From: Fidelibacterota bacterium
GTDB taxonomy: Bacteria > Pseudomonadota > Alphaproteobacteria > Rhodospirillales > Rhodospirillaceae
Direction: 5' to 3'
DNA: 64,000 bases
Assembly (NCBI GenBank): GCA_947476625.1
Contig: CANJRA010000003.1
Span: forward strand, 64,821 to 128,820
Shown here: piece after piece, positions 35,075 to 43,594 of the stretch
How positions within the stretch are numbered: position 1 is the stretch's first letter
How the letters are laid out: every line of letters starts with the position of its first letter
The notes under the pieces: generated by a model
Told to the model about the DNA's origin: nothing
Seen by the model: only the letters and a program-made list of their open reading frames with translations
Databases searched by the model: none
Made by a program: the position numbers and the translations under genes

Positions 35075-35554
35075 CTAGTTGCGCAATATCACCGTGACGG
35101 GCGTCAGCGGCCCGTTCACGTCGAAAGCCGCATCCTTCAACTTCGGAGGGGCCATGCGTATCGGTGCGTCGCGCGATACGCCGTAAGGCTCGGCAGGCAA
35201 GCCGACCCACGTCTTATCTAATTTATGATCGTTGTTGCGGTCCTGATAGAGCGCGATCGCATAAATGCCCGGCTTCTCGACCGGCACGCATATCTTCATT
35301 TCGCCTTGCACGGCAGGGGCACGCAGGCGCAAAAGTTTTCTGCCGGACTTCAGGAATTTCTCGGGGTCGTCGTCATGCAAGTCGACGGTGATGGTACCGC
35401 GGTCATCACGTATGTTTTTGACCGACACCAAGATAGAATACGGCAGATGTTCGCAAGATTTCTGGGCAGACACAGCGGTTTCAGCGGCACGGGCCTGCAT
35501 TTGCCCAGCCGCCGACACCAGAACGAGAAGAGAAAGCCAGAGTCTGCTTACCAT
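35075..35554 (-). CDS. Exported DUF2141-family protein
   Basis: 159 residues with a signal peptide (MVSRLWLSLLVLVSAAGQMQA) and one DUF2141 domain: ILVSVKNIRDDRGTITVDLHD, then GIYAIALYQDRNNDHKLDKTWVGLPAEPYGVSRDA. The NDHKLD loop resembles a calcium-binding turn. The function of the family is unknown. It is intact, unlike the genes on either side, and converges on the S24 pseudogene with two bases between. Confidence 0.85.
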   Translation of the reverse strand: MVSRLWLSLLVLVSAAGQMQARAAETAVSAQKSCEHLPYSILVSVKNIRDDRGTITVDLHDDDPEKFLKSGRKLLRLRAPAVQGEMKICVPVEKPGIYAIALYQDRNNDHKLDKTWVGLPAEPYGVSRDAPIRMAPPKLKDAAFDVNGPLTPVTVILRN

Positions 35555-35729
35555 GCGCGCACTTTAGCTCATACATCGGGTCAAAAATGTGACGTCTGCA
35601 GTTCGGAAAGAAAAAAGCCACCCCTTTGCCGGACCGAACATTCGTCCGGACAATGCGATTACTCTAACGCGCGCAACAGTACGCGTCGATACTGTTGATC
35701 ATGACCTCAAAACGCGGAAATATTGCACG

Positions 35730-36191
35730 ATGAACAATTCACACATGAAACGCGCCATCGCGTTGGCGCTGCTGGGCATGCAAAGCAAGACGGGCGGCCC
35801 CTTTGGAGCGGTCGTCGTGAAAGACGGCGTCATTGTGGGTGAAGGATAAAATCAAGTTACCTCGACGAACGATCCAACGGCACGCGCGGAAATTGTCGCT
35901 ATCCGCCATGCGTGCAAACGCTTAGGCACGTTTTCGCTGGAAGGCGCCGCGCTCTATACCACCTGCGCGCCCTGCCCGATGTGTTACGCCGCGATCTTTT
36001 GGTCGCGGATCGGTGAAATTGTTTACGCGACGGATCAAACCGACGACGCGCGCGCTGGCTTCGATGACAAAGTACTGTGGAATGACGTTGGGCTACCGCC
36101 GGACGCTCGCAGGCTGCTTATGCGCCATACCCCCGAAGCCGAAGCCCTATTTGATGCTTGGCTCACTATGCAGGATAAAACGCCGTATTAA
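35730..36191 (+). pseudogene. Guanine-deaminase-like enzyme, inactivated
   Basis: A 153-residue cytidine/deoxycytidylate-deaminase-fold protein interrupted by TAA at 35847-35849, with the frame continuing (GVIVGEG, stop, NQVTSTNDPTARAEIVAIRHA). The zinc site is also damaged: guanine deaminases have HAE at DPTAHAE, but here it reads ARAE, so the histidine ligand is an arginine. The PCPMC ligand pair is intact. The protein would have deaminated guanine to xanthine or a related base. Two separate hits on function make it a pseudogene. Confidence 0.85.
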
Positions 36192-36280
36192 GGCGCCGAT
36201 ATACACGTGAACGGGTGAACCCCAAGCCTTCGTTGAGGTACGTCCCGTACAAAAATACCTTTTGCAACTGCAGATTAACT

Positions 36281-36308
36281 CAGACAACCCTATAAGCTAT
36301 GTTGTCTG
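36281..36308. promoter_or_regulatory. Inverted repeat before the alcohol dehydrogenase
   Basis: CAGACAAC at 36281-36288 and GTTGTCTG at 36301-36308 form an exact 8-bp inverted repeat with 12 bases between. It lies 170 bases upstream of the alcohol dehydrogenase start, in a stretch that is more AT-rich than its surroundings. It could be an operator or a hairpin; no T run follows. Confidence 0.35.
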
Positions 36309-36481
36309 CACTTCCACAACTATTAGTAGTTAGTTTATTATCTAATTGGTTGCGAAGAAAAAACGTTTTCCAGCGTTTGGGCCGTGATGCTTGTGAATGA
36401 TGTCAGCCGCACCTATACACAGCGGTCTGTTACACAGCCGACCTCTACAGAGGCATCCGTCAGAAAAGTTGGGAGCCCGCC

Positions 36482-37540
36482 ATGCAAGCCAAAGCTTACG
36501 CCACGCAGTCAGCGACCGCGAAGTTTGGTCCATTTACGATTGAGCGCCGCGAACCCGGCCCGGCCGATGTGGCGATCGACATTCTGTATTGCGGCGTCTG
36601 CCATTCGGACCTTCATATCGCGCGCAACGAGTGGGGTGGGGCAAATTACCCTTGCGTGCCCGGCCACGAAATTGTCGGGCGTGTGAGCGCTGTCGGCACC
36701 AAAGTGACGAAAGTGAAAGTCGGCGATTTGGCTGGGGTCGGTTGCTTGGTTGGCAGCTGCCGCACCTGCACTTCCTGCGGCGAAGGTCTCGAGCAATTTT
36801 GCGAAACGCCGGGCGGCCAAATCCTGACGTATAATTCGATCACCCCTGACGGCAAAAATACCTACGGCGGATATTCCGACGCGATTGTGGTCGATGAGCA
36901 CTTTGTGCTGCGTATCAAACATAGCGAGAAAGACCTTGCCGCCGTTGCACCGTTGCTGTGCGCCGGGATTACGGCATGGTCACCCTTACGCAAATGGAAT
37001 GTCGGGCCGGGCCAGACAATCGGCGTGGTCGGTATCGGCGGGCTTGGGCACATGGGCATCAAACTCGCGCGTGCGCTGGGCGCGCGTGTTGTGGCCTTCA
37101 CAACCTCGGAATCAAAACGCCAAGATGCGCTGAAGCTGGGCGCCAACGAAGTGATTGTCTCGAAAGATGCCGCCGCAATGCAGGCGCAAGCCGGCACACT
37201 CGATTTCATCCTCAATACAGTGGCGGCGTCGCACAATCTCGATGCGTTTTTGAATTTGCTCAAACGTGATGGCGTGATGGTTCTGCTGGGCGTGCCTTCA
37301 ACCCCGCATCCGTCGCCGAGTACGCGCGCATTGGTCCGTAAACGCCGCCAGCTTGCGGGTTCGATCATCGGCGGTATTCCTGAGACTCAGGAGATGCTCG
37401 ATTTCTGTGCCGAAAGGGGGATCGTCTCGGACGTCGAAACCATTGCCATGCAGGATATCGAAAAAGCCTATGAGCGCATGCTGCAGAGCGATGTGAAGTA
37501 TCGCTTCGTCATCGACATGGCGACGCTAAAGGCGGGTTAG
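36482..37540 (+). CDS. Zinc-dependent NAD(P) alcohol dehydrogenase
   Basis: 352-residue medium-chain dehydrogenase of the cinnamyl-alcohol/YahK type, reducing aldehydes or oxidising alcohols. Catalytic zinc ligands are Cys in CGVCHSDLH, His in PGHEIVG and a later Cys (LLCAGIT). Four structural-zinc cysteines are in CRTCTSCGEGLEQFC, and the cofactor loop is GVVGIGGLGHMGIKLA. A GGGAG site precedes the ATG. The gene is preceded by 290 bases of non-coding DNA with an inverted repeat. The physiological substrate is unknown. Confidence 0.92.
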   Translation: MQAKAYATQSATAKFGPFTIERREPGPADVAIDILYCGVCHSDLHIARNEWGGANYPCVPGHEIVGRVSAVGTKVTKVKVGDLAGVGCLVGSCRTCTSCGEGLEQFCETPGGQILTYNSITPDGKNTYGGYSDAIVVDEHFVLRIKHSEKDLAAVAPLLCAGITAWSPLRKWNVGPGQTIGVVGIGGLGHMGIKLARALGARVVAFTTSESKRQDALKLGANEVIVSKDAAAMQAQAGTLDFILNTVAASHNLDAFLNLLKRDGVMVLLGVPSTPHPSPSTRALVRKRRQLAGSIIGGIPETQEMLDFCAERGIVSDVETIAMQDIEKAYERMLQSDVKYRFVIDMATLKAG

Positions 37541-37737
37541 GTTGGATAGCGTCGGCAACGGCCGTCTCATTCCTGCTCGCCAAAGCGGAAATTATCAATA
37601 AAACATTGATTATAAACAAAAATATTCATAACTATCGGCGCGGTGGCGGCCTGGAACGCTTGGCTGTTCGCAGGGGCGACATGGGTGGCCGGAATGTGCC
37701 CCGGTGCTGTTCTCACGAGCGGATGCACATGACGCTT

Positions 37738-37757
37738 AACGCTATTTACCTAGCGTT
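37738..37757. promoter_or_regulatory. Inverted repeat before the MFS transporter
   Basis: AACGCT-N8-AGCGTT, 70 bases upstream of the transporter start. Together with an AT-rich tract around 37600-37630 it marks a plausible promoter and operator region in a 286-base gap. No regulator gene is adjacent. Confidence 0.3.
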
Positions 37758-37826
37758 CAATTCCATTTATCTAAGGGGCCGACAATATTCCTGCGTAAGT
37801 TCGTTTACGTCAGGGGGAGATACGTT

Positions 37827-39134
37827 ATGGGGGAGACACAGGTTATGAACGCTACGGATTCCGCGGTTCCAAGTTCCTCTGATCAGATAACTAAAAAAGT
37901 TTTCGCACGGCTCATCCCCCTGCTGCTTCTCTGTTATTTCATAGCTTATTTGGACCGAATCAACGTCGGCTTTGCAAAATTGCAAATGCTGGCCGATCTG
38001 CAGTTTAGTGAAACTGTCTATGGTCTGGGCGCCGGTATATTTTTCATCGGCTACGTGATCTTCGAAGTTCCAGCCAATCTTATTCTGATGCGGATCGGTG
38101 CGCGCGTCTGGATCACCATGATCCTGGTAGCGTTCGGTGTCATTTCGTCCATGACAATCTTTGTCCAGTCCGCGACCTCGTTTTACATTTTGCGCCTCCT
38201 GCTCGGTATTACCGAAGCCGGGTTCATTCCTGCCGTGTTGTATTATCTGACGCTGTGGTTTCCCTCGGCGCAACGCGGAAAAGCCTCGGCACTCTTTCTC
38301 GCGGGTATTCCACTCTCGGGCGCCATCGGCGCGCCGCTTTCCGGTTGGATCATGAATCAGTTTGCTGGCGTTATGGGGATGTCGGGATGGAAATGGGTAT
38401 TTCTGCTGGAAGGATCGCCCGCGATCATCCTGGGTCTGATCTGTTACTACTATCTCGATAACGACATTGATTCGGCCAAATGGCTTAACAGCCAGGAAAA
38501 GGCGCAGCTCAAGAAAACCCTCGACTTTGAAACCACAGGCAAGAGCCATTCGATTCGCGATGGTTTGACGAACCCACGCGTCTGGCTTCTCAGCGGAACG
38601 TATTTCTTTCTCACAATGGGGCTCTATGGCATCAGCTTTTGGTTGCCGAGCATCATTCGCGAGACCGGCGTTGCTGACCCGCTGAACGTCGGGTTGCTGA
38701 CGTCTATTCCTTACATCTTCGCGCTCGGTGCGATGTATTTGGTCGGACTTAGCTCCGACAAAAGAAAAGAGCGCCGGTGGCACCTTGCTGGATGCGCCCT
38801 CATGGGCGCGATTGGCCTGACCGTGAGCGTGTTCTTTGCCCACAATACAGTCATCGCCCTCGCGGCTTTGACCGTCGCGGCTATGGGCATTATCCCCTGC
38901 GTCCCGCAGTTTTATACCTTGGTGCCCGCTATCGCGAGCGGCGCCGCGGCGGCCATGGCGATCGCGGTCGCCAATTCGGTCGGCAGCATCTCGGGCTTCA
39001 TTGCTCCGTACCTGATCGGTTTTGTCAAAGACACAACGGGCAACACTACCTACGGCGTGATGACTCTCGCTGTCGCTTTGGTCATCGGTGCCGCGCTTGT
39101 GTTTGCAAATCCGGCAAAGTTAGTGAACCGATAA
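37827..39134 (+). CDS. MFS transporter, anion:cation symporter family
   Basis: 435 residues, about 12 membrane helices. ACS-family signatures include CYFIAYLDRINVGFAKLQM in the first helix, FFIGYVIFEVPANLILMRIGARVWI and RLLLGITEAGFIPAVLYYL. Members import organic acids such as tartrate, phthalate, hexuronates or allantoate with protons. The next gene, 100 bases on, is a COG4091-type dehydrogenase, so the pair may take up and oxidise a sugar acid or polyol acid. GGGGGA precedes the ATG at good spacing. Confidence 0.9.
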   Translation: MGETQVMNATDSAVPSSSDQITKKVFARLIPLLLLCYFIAYLDRINVGFAKLQMLADLQFSETVYGLGAGIFFIGYVIFEVPANLILMRIGARVWITMILVAFGVISSMTIFVQSATSFYILRLLLGITEAGFIPAVLYYLTLWFPSAQRGKASALFLAGIPLSGAIGAPLSGWIMNQFAGVMGMSGWKWVFLLEGSPAIILGLICYYYLDNDIDSAKWLNSQEKAQLKKTLDFETTGKSHSIRDGLTNPRVWLLSGTYFFLTMGLYGISFWLPSIIRETGVADPLNVGLLTSIPYIFALGAMYLVGLSSDKRKERRWHLAGCALMGAIGLTVSVFFAHNTVIALAALTVAAMGIIPCVPQFYTLVPAIASGAAAAMAIAVANSVGSISGFIAPYLIGFVKDTTGNTTYGVMTLAVALVIGAALVFANPAKLVNR

Positions 39135-39236
39135 CGCTAATTGGTTCGGTTTACATCATCGGCAAAATCACCTTTATAACGCTCGTCTAATTGGACTGGC
39201 GTTTAGGGACGATTGGCCTCGTAAGCTGGCAGGAAA

Positions 39237-40577
39237 ATGAATCTCTCGTTTATGCTTGCGGCACGCTGTGAAGAACGTCGTCCTGTTCGTGTCGGCGTGA
39301 TCGGGGCCGGAAAATTCGGATCTATGTTCCTGGCCCAGGCGGTCAGAACGCCTGGACTACACGTTGTCGGCATCGCTGATCTGAGCGCCGCGCGTATCGC
39401 GCAGGCACTGACACGCACGGGCTGGGCAAAAGAGCAGTATGCGGCGACGTCGCTCATCGATGCAACCAAGCACGGCACAACGCATATCCTAGACAATGCC
39501 GAGGCTTTGATATCGTACGAACAACTCGACGTTATCGTCGAAGCCACCGGAAATCCGGCAGCGGGTATTCGCCACGCCCTTTTGTGTTGCCAACATCGCC
39601 ACCACATCATCATGGTGAATGTGGAAGCCGACGCCTTGGCGGGGCCTCTGCTTGCGCGCCGCGCGGCCGAAGCCGGAATTGTCTATTCTTTTGCATATGG
39701 CGATCAACCGGCGCTGATTGCCGAATTGGTCGATTGGGCGAGAACGTCCGGATTCGATGTCGTATGTGCGGGCAAAGGTACGAAGTATCTGCCCATCTAT
39801 CATCAATCCACGCCCGATACCGTTTGGGGACACTACGGGTTTTCCGAGGAGCGGGTTCGGGGGGGTGATTTCAACCCTCAGATGTTCAATTCTTTTTTGG
39901 ACGGCACCAAGTCGGCGCTTGAAATGGCCGCTGTGTCAAACGCGACTGGCCTGAGACCGCCCGAAAATGGGCTGTCATTCCCGCCCTGCGGCGCAGATGA
40001 CCTGCCGTTGATTTTGAAACCCCAAAGTGACGGCGGTGTGCTGGCGTACAAGGGGACCGTTGAGGTTGTTTCGTCGCTCGAGCGCGATGGCCGGGCGGTG
40101 TTCAGAGATTTGAGATGGGGCGTCTACGTCACGATTGACGCGCCGAACGATTATGTCCGCAATTGTTTTGCCGAGTACGGATTACGCACCGATCCTTCGG
40201 GAAAATATACCGCCATGTATAAGCCGTACCATCTCATCGGCCTTGAAGTCGGCCTTTCGGTTGCGAGCGCAGCGCTGCGCGGCGAGCCCACGGGAACAAC
40301 GCGCGCGTTCAATGCCGATATTGCGGCCACGGCAAAGCGCGACTTGCGTGAAGGCGAGCGGCTGGATGGCGAGGGCGGCTATACCGTTCACGGCACGCTC
40401 ATTCCTGCGCAACGCTCGCTTGCCATGAAAGCGCTTCCCATAGGACTTGCGCACGGCATGCAATTGCGCAGACCGGTTGAAGCCGGCGCCTTGCTGAGTT
40501 GGGACGACGTTGTCATCGACCAAACGCGTGATGACGTAAAAGTCCGCCGCCAAATGGAAGCGGAAGAAGCCATTTAG
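39237..40577 (+). CDS. Homoserine-dehydrogenase-like oxidoreductase with SAF domain
   Basis: 446 residues matching the COG4091 type. The N-terminal Rossmann domain has VRVGVIGAGKFGSMFLAQAV, followed by VIVEATGNPAAGIRHAL and FAYGDQPALIAELVDWAR. The C-terminal 70 residues form a SAF-like domain (LPIGLAHGMQLRRPVEAGALLSWDDVVID). Relatives occur in catabolic loci for uncommon sugar acids rather than in threonine synthesis. It sits between an ACS transporter and an rRNA methyltransferase, which starts 36 bases after its stop. The substrate is not known. Confidence 0.82.
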   Translation: MNLSFMLAARCEERRPVRVGVIGAGKFGSMFLAQAVRTPGLHVVGIADLSAARIAQALTRTGWAKEQYAATSLIDATKHGTTHILDNAEALISYEQLDVIVEATGNPAAGIRHALLCCQHRHHIIMVNVEADALAGPLLARRAAEAGIVYSFAYGDQPALIAELVDWARTSGFDVVCAGKGTKYLPIYHQSTPDTVWGHYGFSEERVRGGDFNPQMFNSFLDGTKSALEMAAVSNATGLRPPENGLSFPPCGADDLPLILKPQSDGGVLAYKGTVEVVSSLERDGRAVFRDLRWGVYVTIDAPNDYVRNCFAEYGLRTDPSGKYTAMYKPYHLIGLEVGLSVASAALRGEPTGTTRAFNADIAATAKRDLREGERLDGEGGYTVHGTLIPAQRSLAMKALPIGLAHGMQLRRPVEAGALLSWDDVVIDQTRDDVKVRRQMEAEEAI

Positions 40578-40613
40578 CTGGCCTTCATCGCCGGAAAATG
40601 TGTAGGAAGGCCT

Positions 40614-41909
40614 ATGGCTCAAGACCTTCGTGTAGATGAGCTTCCCCCAAGCGGGCTTCCCATAAGCGAACTAGGCCCCATGGGCGACGGTGTGCACCAG
40701 TCGGAGCGCGGTCGTATCTATATCGAGCGGGCGCTGCCGGGCGACAGGGTTCATGCCAAAATTCATAAGGGCACAGGCAGCGTTCTCCGGGGTGACTTGA
40801 TCCATGTAGTGGAGTCCTCACCGCATCGCGCGACGCCGCCGTGTCCGCACTATGATGCCTGCGGCGGTTGCACCCTTCAGCATGCCGATGACGCATTTTA
40901 CCGGAAGTGGAAGACCGTGATCGTCCGCGCCGCTTTGGATAAGAGCGGAATAACCCCCGAAAAGTGGGAGGACTCTATTTTTCTTCCCGCCGGTCACCGC
41001 CGTCGTGTCACGTTCGCGGCGTCTAAGAAAAAGAACGTCGTCACGCTGGGATATTTTCGGCGGCGTTCGCACACGGTGACTGAGATCACCTCATGTCTTA
41101 CGGCCGACCCCGCAATCATGAACCTGCGTGCGGGTCTGGCGGTGGCGTTGGTGCCGATTTTACAAGATGGGAAAATCGCCGACGTTTTCATTCAGACGAT
41201 CAATGGCTCCTACGACGTGGTCATTACCGGTCCCATCGGCAAAAAAGGCGTGCCTGATTTGCAGGTATATGAGGCTCTCGCGCATCTGACTCAAACATTG
41301 GGCGTCAACCGCGTAGGCTGGCGTGCGAGCGACCGCGAAGCTGTTGAAGTCATGCTCGAAGTTCATCCTGTGTATGCGACGTTCGGCAAGCTCGATGTTG
41401 CGCTGCCGCCGCTAGCATTCTTGCAACCCACCAAAGTTGGTGAGGACGCGCTGGTGCGTGCGGTCATGGGGCTGTTACCGCTATCCGGTAAATTCGCCGA
41501 TCTTTTTTCCGGTTGTGGGACTTTCAGCGGCCCGATGTTAGAGCGCGGCGCCGTCGATGCGTATGACAGCACGGTTTCCGCCGTCCAGGCCCTCGATAAA
41601 TCTAAAGGCGCTAAGCCATTGAAAGCGATTTACCGGGATCTTTTCCGCAACCCGCTGCGGCGCGATGAAGCGAGCCGGTATGACGCGATTGTTTTCGATC
41701 CGCCGCGTGCGGGCGCCCAGGAGCAGGCGAGAGAACTCTCCGCCAGCCAAACGCCTCGCCTTGTCGGGGTTTCCTGCAACCCCGTGAGCTTCGCCCGCGA
41801 TGCCCGCGTTTTGTTGGATGGTGGGTATTGCTTCGAGAGCATCATGATCGTCGATCAGTTTACCTGGTCGCATCATGTCGAGTTAGTCGCATCGTTTACT
41901 CGGCGGTGA
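40614..41909 (+). CDS. 23S rRNA uracil-C5 methyltransferase, RlmD/RumA family
   Basis: 431 residues. Order of parts: an N-terminal TRAM-like beta barrel (GDGVHQSERGRIYIERALPGDRV), four iron-sulphur cysteines in PCPHYDACGGCTLQH with a further one in the linker (TSCLTADP), and a SAM domain (FADLFSGCGTFSGPML, then FDPPRAGAQEQ). The catalytic Cys388 is in VGVSCNPVSFARD. The usual role is m5U formation in 23S rRNA; the exact position (747 or 1939) cannot be read. The start is set by an AGGAAGG site. Confidence 0.9.
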   Translation: MAQDLRVDELPPSGLPISELGPMGDGVHQSERGRIYIERALPGDRVHAKIHKGTGSVLRGDLIHVVESSPHRATPPCPHYDACGGCTLQHADDAFYRKWKTVIVRAALDKSGITPEKWEDSIFLPAGHRRRVTFAASKKKNVVTLGYFRRRSHTVTEITSCLTADPAIMNLRAGLAVALVPILQDGKIADVFIQTINGSYDVVITGPIGKKGVPDLQVYEALAHLTQTLGVNRVGWRASDREAVEVMLEVHPVYATFGKLDVALPPLAFLQPTKVGEDALVRAVMGLLPLSGKFADLFSGCGTFSGPMLERGAVDAYDSTVSAVQALDKSKGAKPLKAIYRDLFRNPLRRDEASRYDAIVFDPPRAGAQEQARELSASQTPRLVGVSCNPVSFARDARVLLDGGYCFESIMIVDQFTWSHHVELVASFTRR

Positions 41910-41949
41910 CGACCATCTACCAGACTGAGCGGGGGCGTGCCGTCCGGCT

Positions 41950-42599
41950 TTAATGCCAGCCATGACTCATTGCTATGCGCACGGCATCGGTGCGGCTGCC
42001 TGATTTTATTTTCCGGTAAAAATTTCTGAGGTGCACCTTGACAGACACCTCTTGTATATCAAGCGCGAGCGATTTCCTTGTTCACTTTTCGGGCGATTAA
42101 AAGCCGAAGGACAGATGCTTCCTGCTCGCTCATTTTCTCAAAGCCCGCGGTAGATCTGGCGGAAGACGTAGATTGATCCTTGTTGTCGGAATACCCCCCA
42201 TTGCCGTCATCTTCCAGCAGTTTCGGTGGAAGATAAGTCTCACCTTCGAGTACCATTTTCAGCGCCATGAGCAGCGCTTTGCCTTTAGCGGTCTTAGGGA
42301 TGTAACCGTTAGCACCGAATTGCATCGTGGTGCGGATCACGGCGGGCTCTGTGTGGCCGGAAACGACGACGATGGGGTGTATCCGGCAACACGCCACGCA
42401 CTTCGGCAATGCTCTGGGGCCCGTTCATCCCCGGCATCTGTAAATCCATCACCACCATGCTGGCTGTTTCGCGCGCGAGCGACATCACCTCGTGTAGCGA
42501 GCTTGCTTCGGCGATATCAACGCTGTCGGAAAGCTGCTTCAGGTATTAGCGTAAACTTTCGCGAACCAGAAAATGATCGTCCGCCAAAATGATCCGCAC
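41950..42599 (-). pseudogene. LuxR/FixJ-type response regulator, broken three times
   Basis: Reading from 42599: VRIILADDHFLVRESLR, then TAA at 42548-42546, in register with YLKQLSDSVDIAEA and the phospho-acceptor region VVMDLQMPGMNG. A frameshift near 42370 leads to PIVVVSGHTEPAVIRTTMQFGANGYIPK. A second frameshift near 42060 leads from NKEIA into ALDIQEVSVKVHLRNFYRKI, the DNA-binding LuxR helix-turn-helix. The three lesions remove any product. A run of nine C (42606-42614) borders the 5' end. No histidine kinase gene is near. Confidence 0.85.
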
Positions 42600-42622
42600 C
42601 CTCGCCCCCCCCCAGGCCCGCT

Positions 42623-43432
42623 GTGTGGCGGCCGCCGCTATGGCTCGCTCTAGGCTCGGGTGAATGGGTCTCCACGATACCGTTCAACGTTTTCTTAAAG
42701 AGGCATGCAATCGATCTTACCCTTACCCCGCTGCCAGACATTAGAGATTGTTATGTGCATGGTACAACGTCACAGCCTCTGCAGATAGGATCTGTCAGCT
42801 TTCGCCCTGCAAACTTGCGTTATCGTGTTATGAGCGGAGGCGGCAGACATCGATGGTTAAATCTGAGCATTGATCCAAAACATTTTACTGCATTAACCGG
42901 CCTCGAAGTTCGGCATCTTCGTCTGTTGCCGAATTTGCTCGATGGTGCGGTCCAAACTGCTTTGGTGCTTTTGTTCTACGAAATCATTAATCCGGGAATG
43001 GCTTCTTGGACGCTCATGAAATCAATCGTTGACGTCGTCATGGTTGACGTCGCGAGGATCCTACGTGGTACCGATAAGTCCACTAGTGCGCACGAGTCAT
43101 TCACTCCTGCGCAGCTCAGCCAATTAATGAAGTATGTGGATGACGATTCGAATCCTGCTCCTACGATTCTAAACATTAGTCGCCATCTTGGAATGAGTGG
43201 GCGCCATCTCTCGCGCATGTTCAAGATTTCCACGGGTCGAACGATATATGAGTACGTTTCTCAAGTGCGCATACGCAAAGCGATAGAAATGCTCACGACT
43301 ACCGACATGACCGCCAAGGCAATCTCTAATCACTTGAGGTACAAGTCGCCTTGGGGTCTTTCTGAGGCGTTTCAGCGTGTTACGGGTCAGACCCCCACTG
43401 AGTTTCGTCGGCTTCTCAAAAATAAACATTAA
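42623..43432 (+). CDS. AraC-family transcriptional regulator
   Basis: 269 residues. The C-terminal 100 residues carry two helix-turn-helices: ILNISRHLGMSGRHLSRMFKISTGRTIYEYVSQVRIRKAIEML and the closing MTAKAISNHLRYKSPWGLSEAFQRVTGQTPTEFRRLL. The N-terminal ligand part is not recognised. The called GTG start at 42623 lacks a good ribosome site, and the true start may be downstream. The gene is richer in A and T than its neighbours. The converging haem-c/beta-propeller gene is a possible but unproven target. Confidence 0.8.
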   Translation: MWRPPLWLALGSGEWVSTIPFNVFLKRHAIDLTLTPLPDIRDCYVHGTTSQPLQIGSVSFRPANLRYRVMSGGGRHRWLNLSIDPKHFTALTGLEVRHLRLLPNLLDGAVQTALVLLFYEIINPGMASWTLMKSIVDVVMVDVARILRGTDKSTSAHESFTPAQLSQLMKYVDDDSNPAPTILNISRHLGMSGRHLSRMFKISTGRTIYEYVSQVRIRKAIEMLTTTDMTAKAISNHLRYKSPWGLSEAFQRVTGQTPTEFRRLLKNKH

Positions 43433-43521
43433 TAGACATCCTGCGACTATTAGACTTAATCGCCGTAACGTCGGTCGGAAACGCTGATATCGCGGGTGTC
43501 CCTAATTCGTGTCACAATAAA

Positions 43522-43548
43522 AGCGGACGCAGGGTCACTGCGTCCGCT
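43522..43548 (-). terminator. Intrinsic terminator of the haem-c/propeller gene
   Basis: A perfect 11-bp stem (43522-43532 with 43538-43548) and five-base loop lie about 50 bases past the stop of the minus-strand gene. On the minus strand the stem is followed by TTTTATTG, a short U-rich tail. On the plus strand it could also slow readthrough from the AraC gene. Confidence 0.7.
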
Positions 43549-43594
43549 CTGGAAAGTGGCCACACTGCGCGTGGGCAGCGTGGTTTTGCCCTGT

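Noticed and set aside
31422-36191. Stop-codon reassignment or selenocysteine as the reason for in-frame stops
   Set aside because: TAG, TGA and TAA all occur, frameshifts occur as well, and the long intact genes nearby end normally. No one recoding rule fits.
42606-42614. Poly-C tract as an active phase-variation switch
   Set aside because: The gene it would switch has three other lesions, so slippage alone could not restore it.
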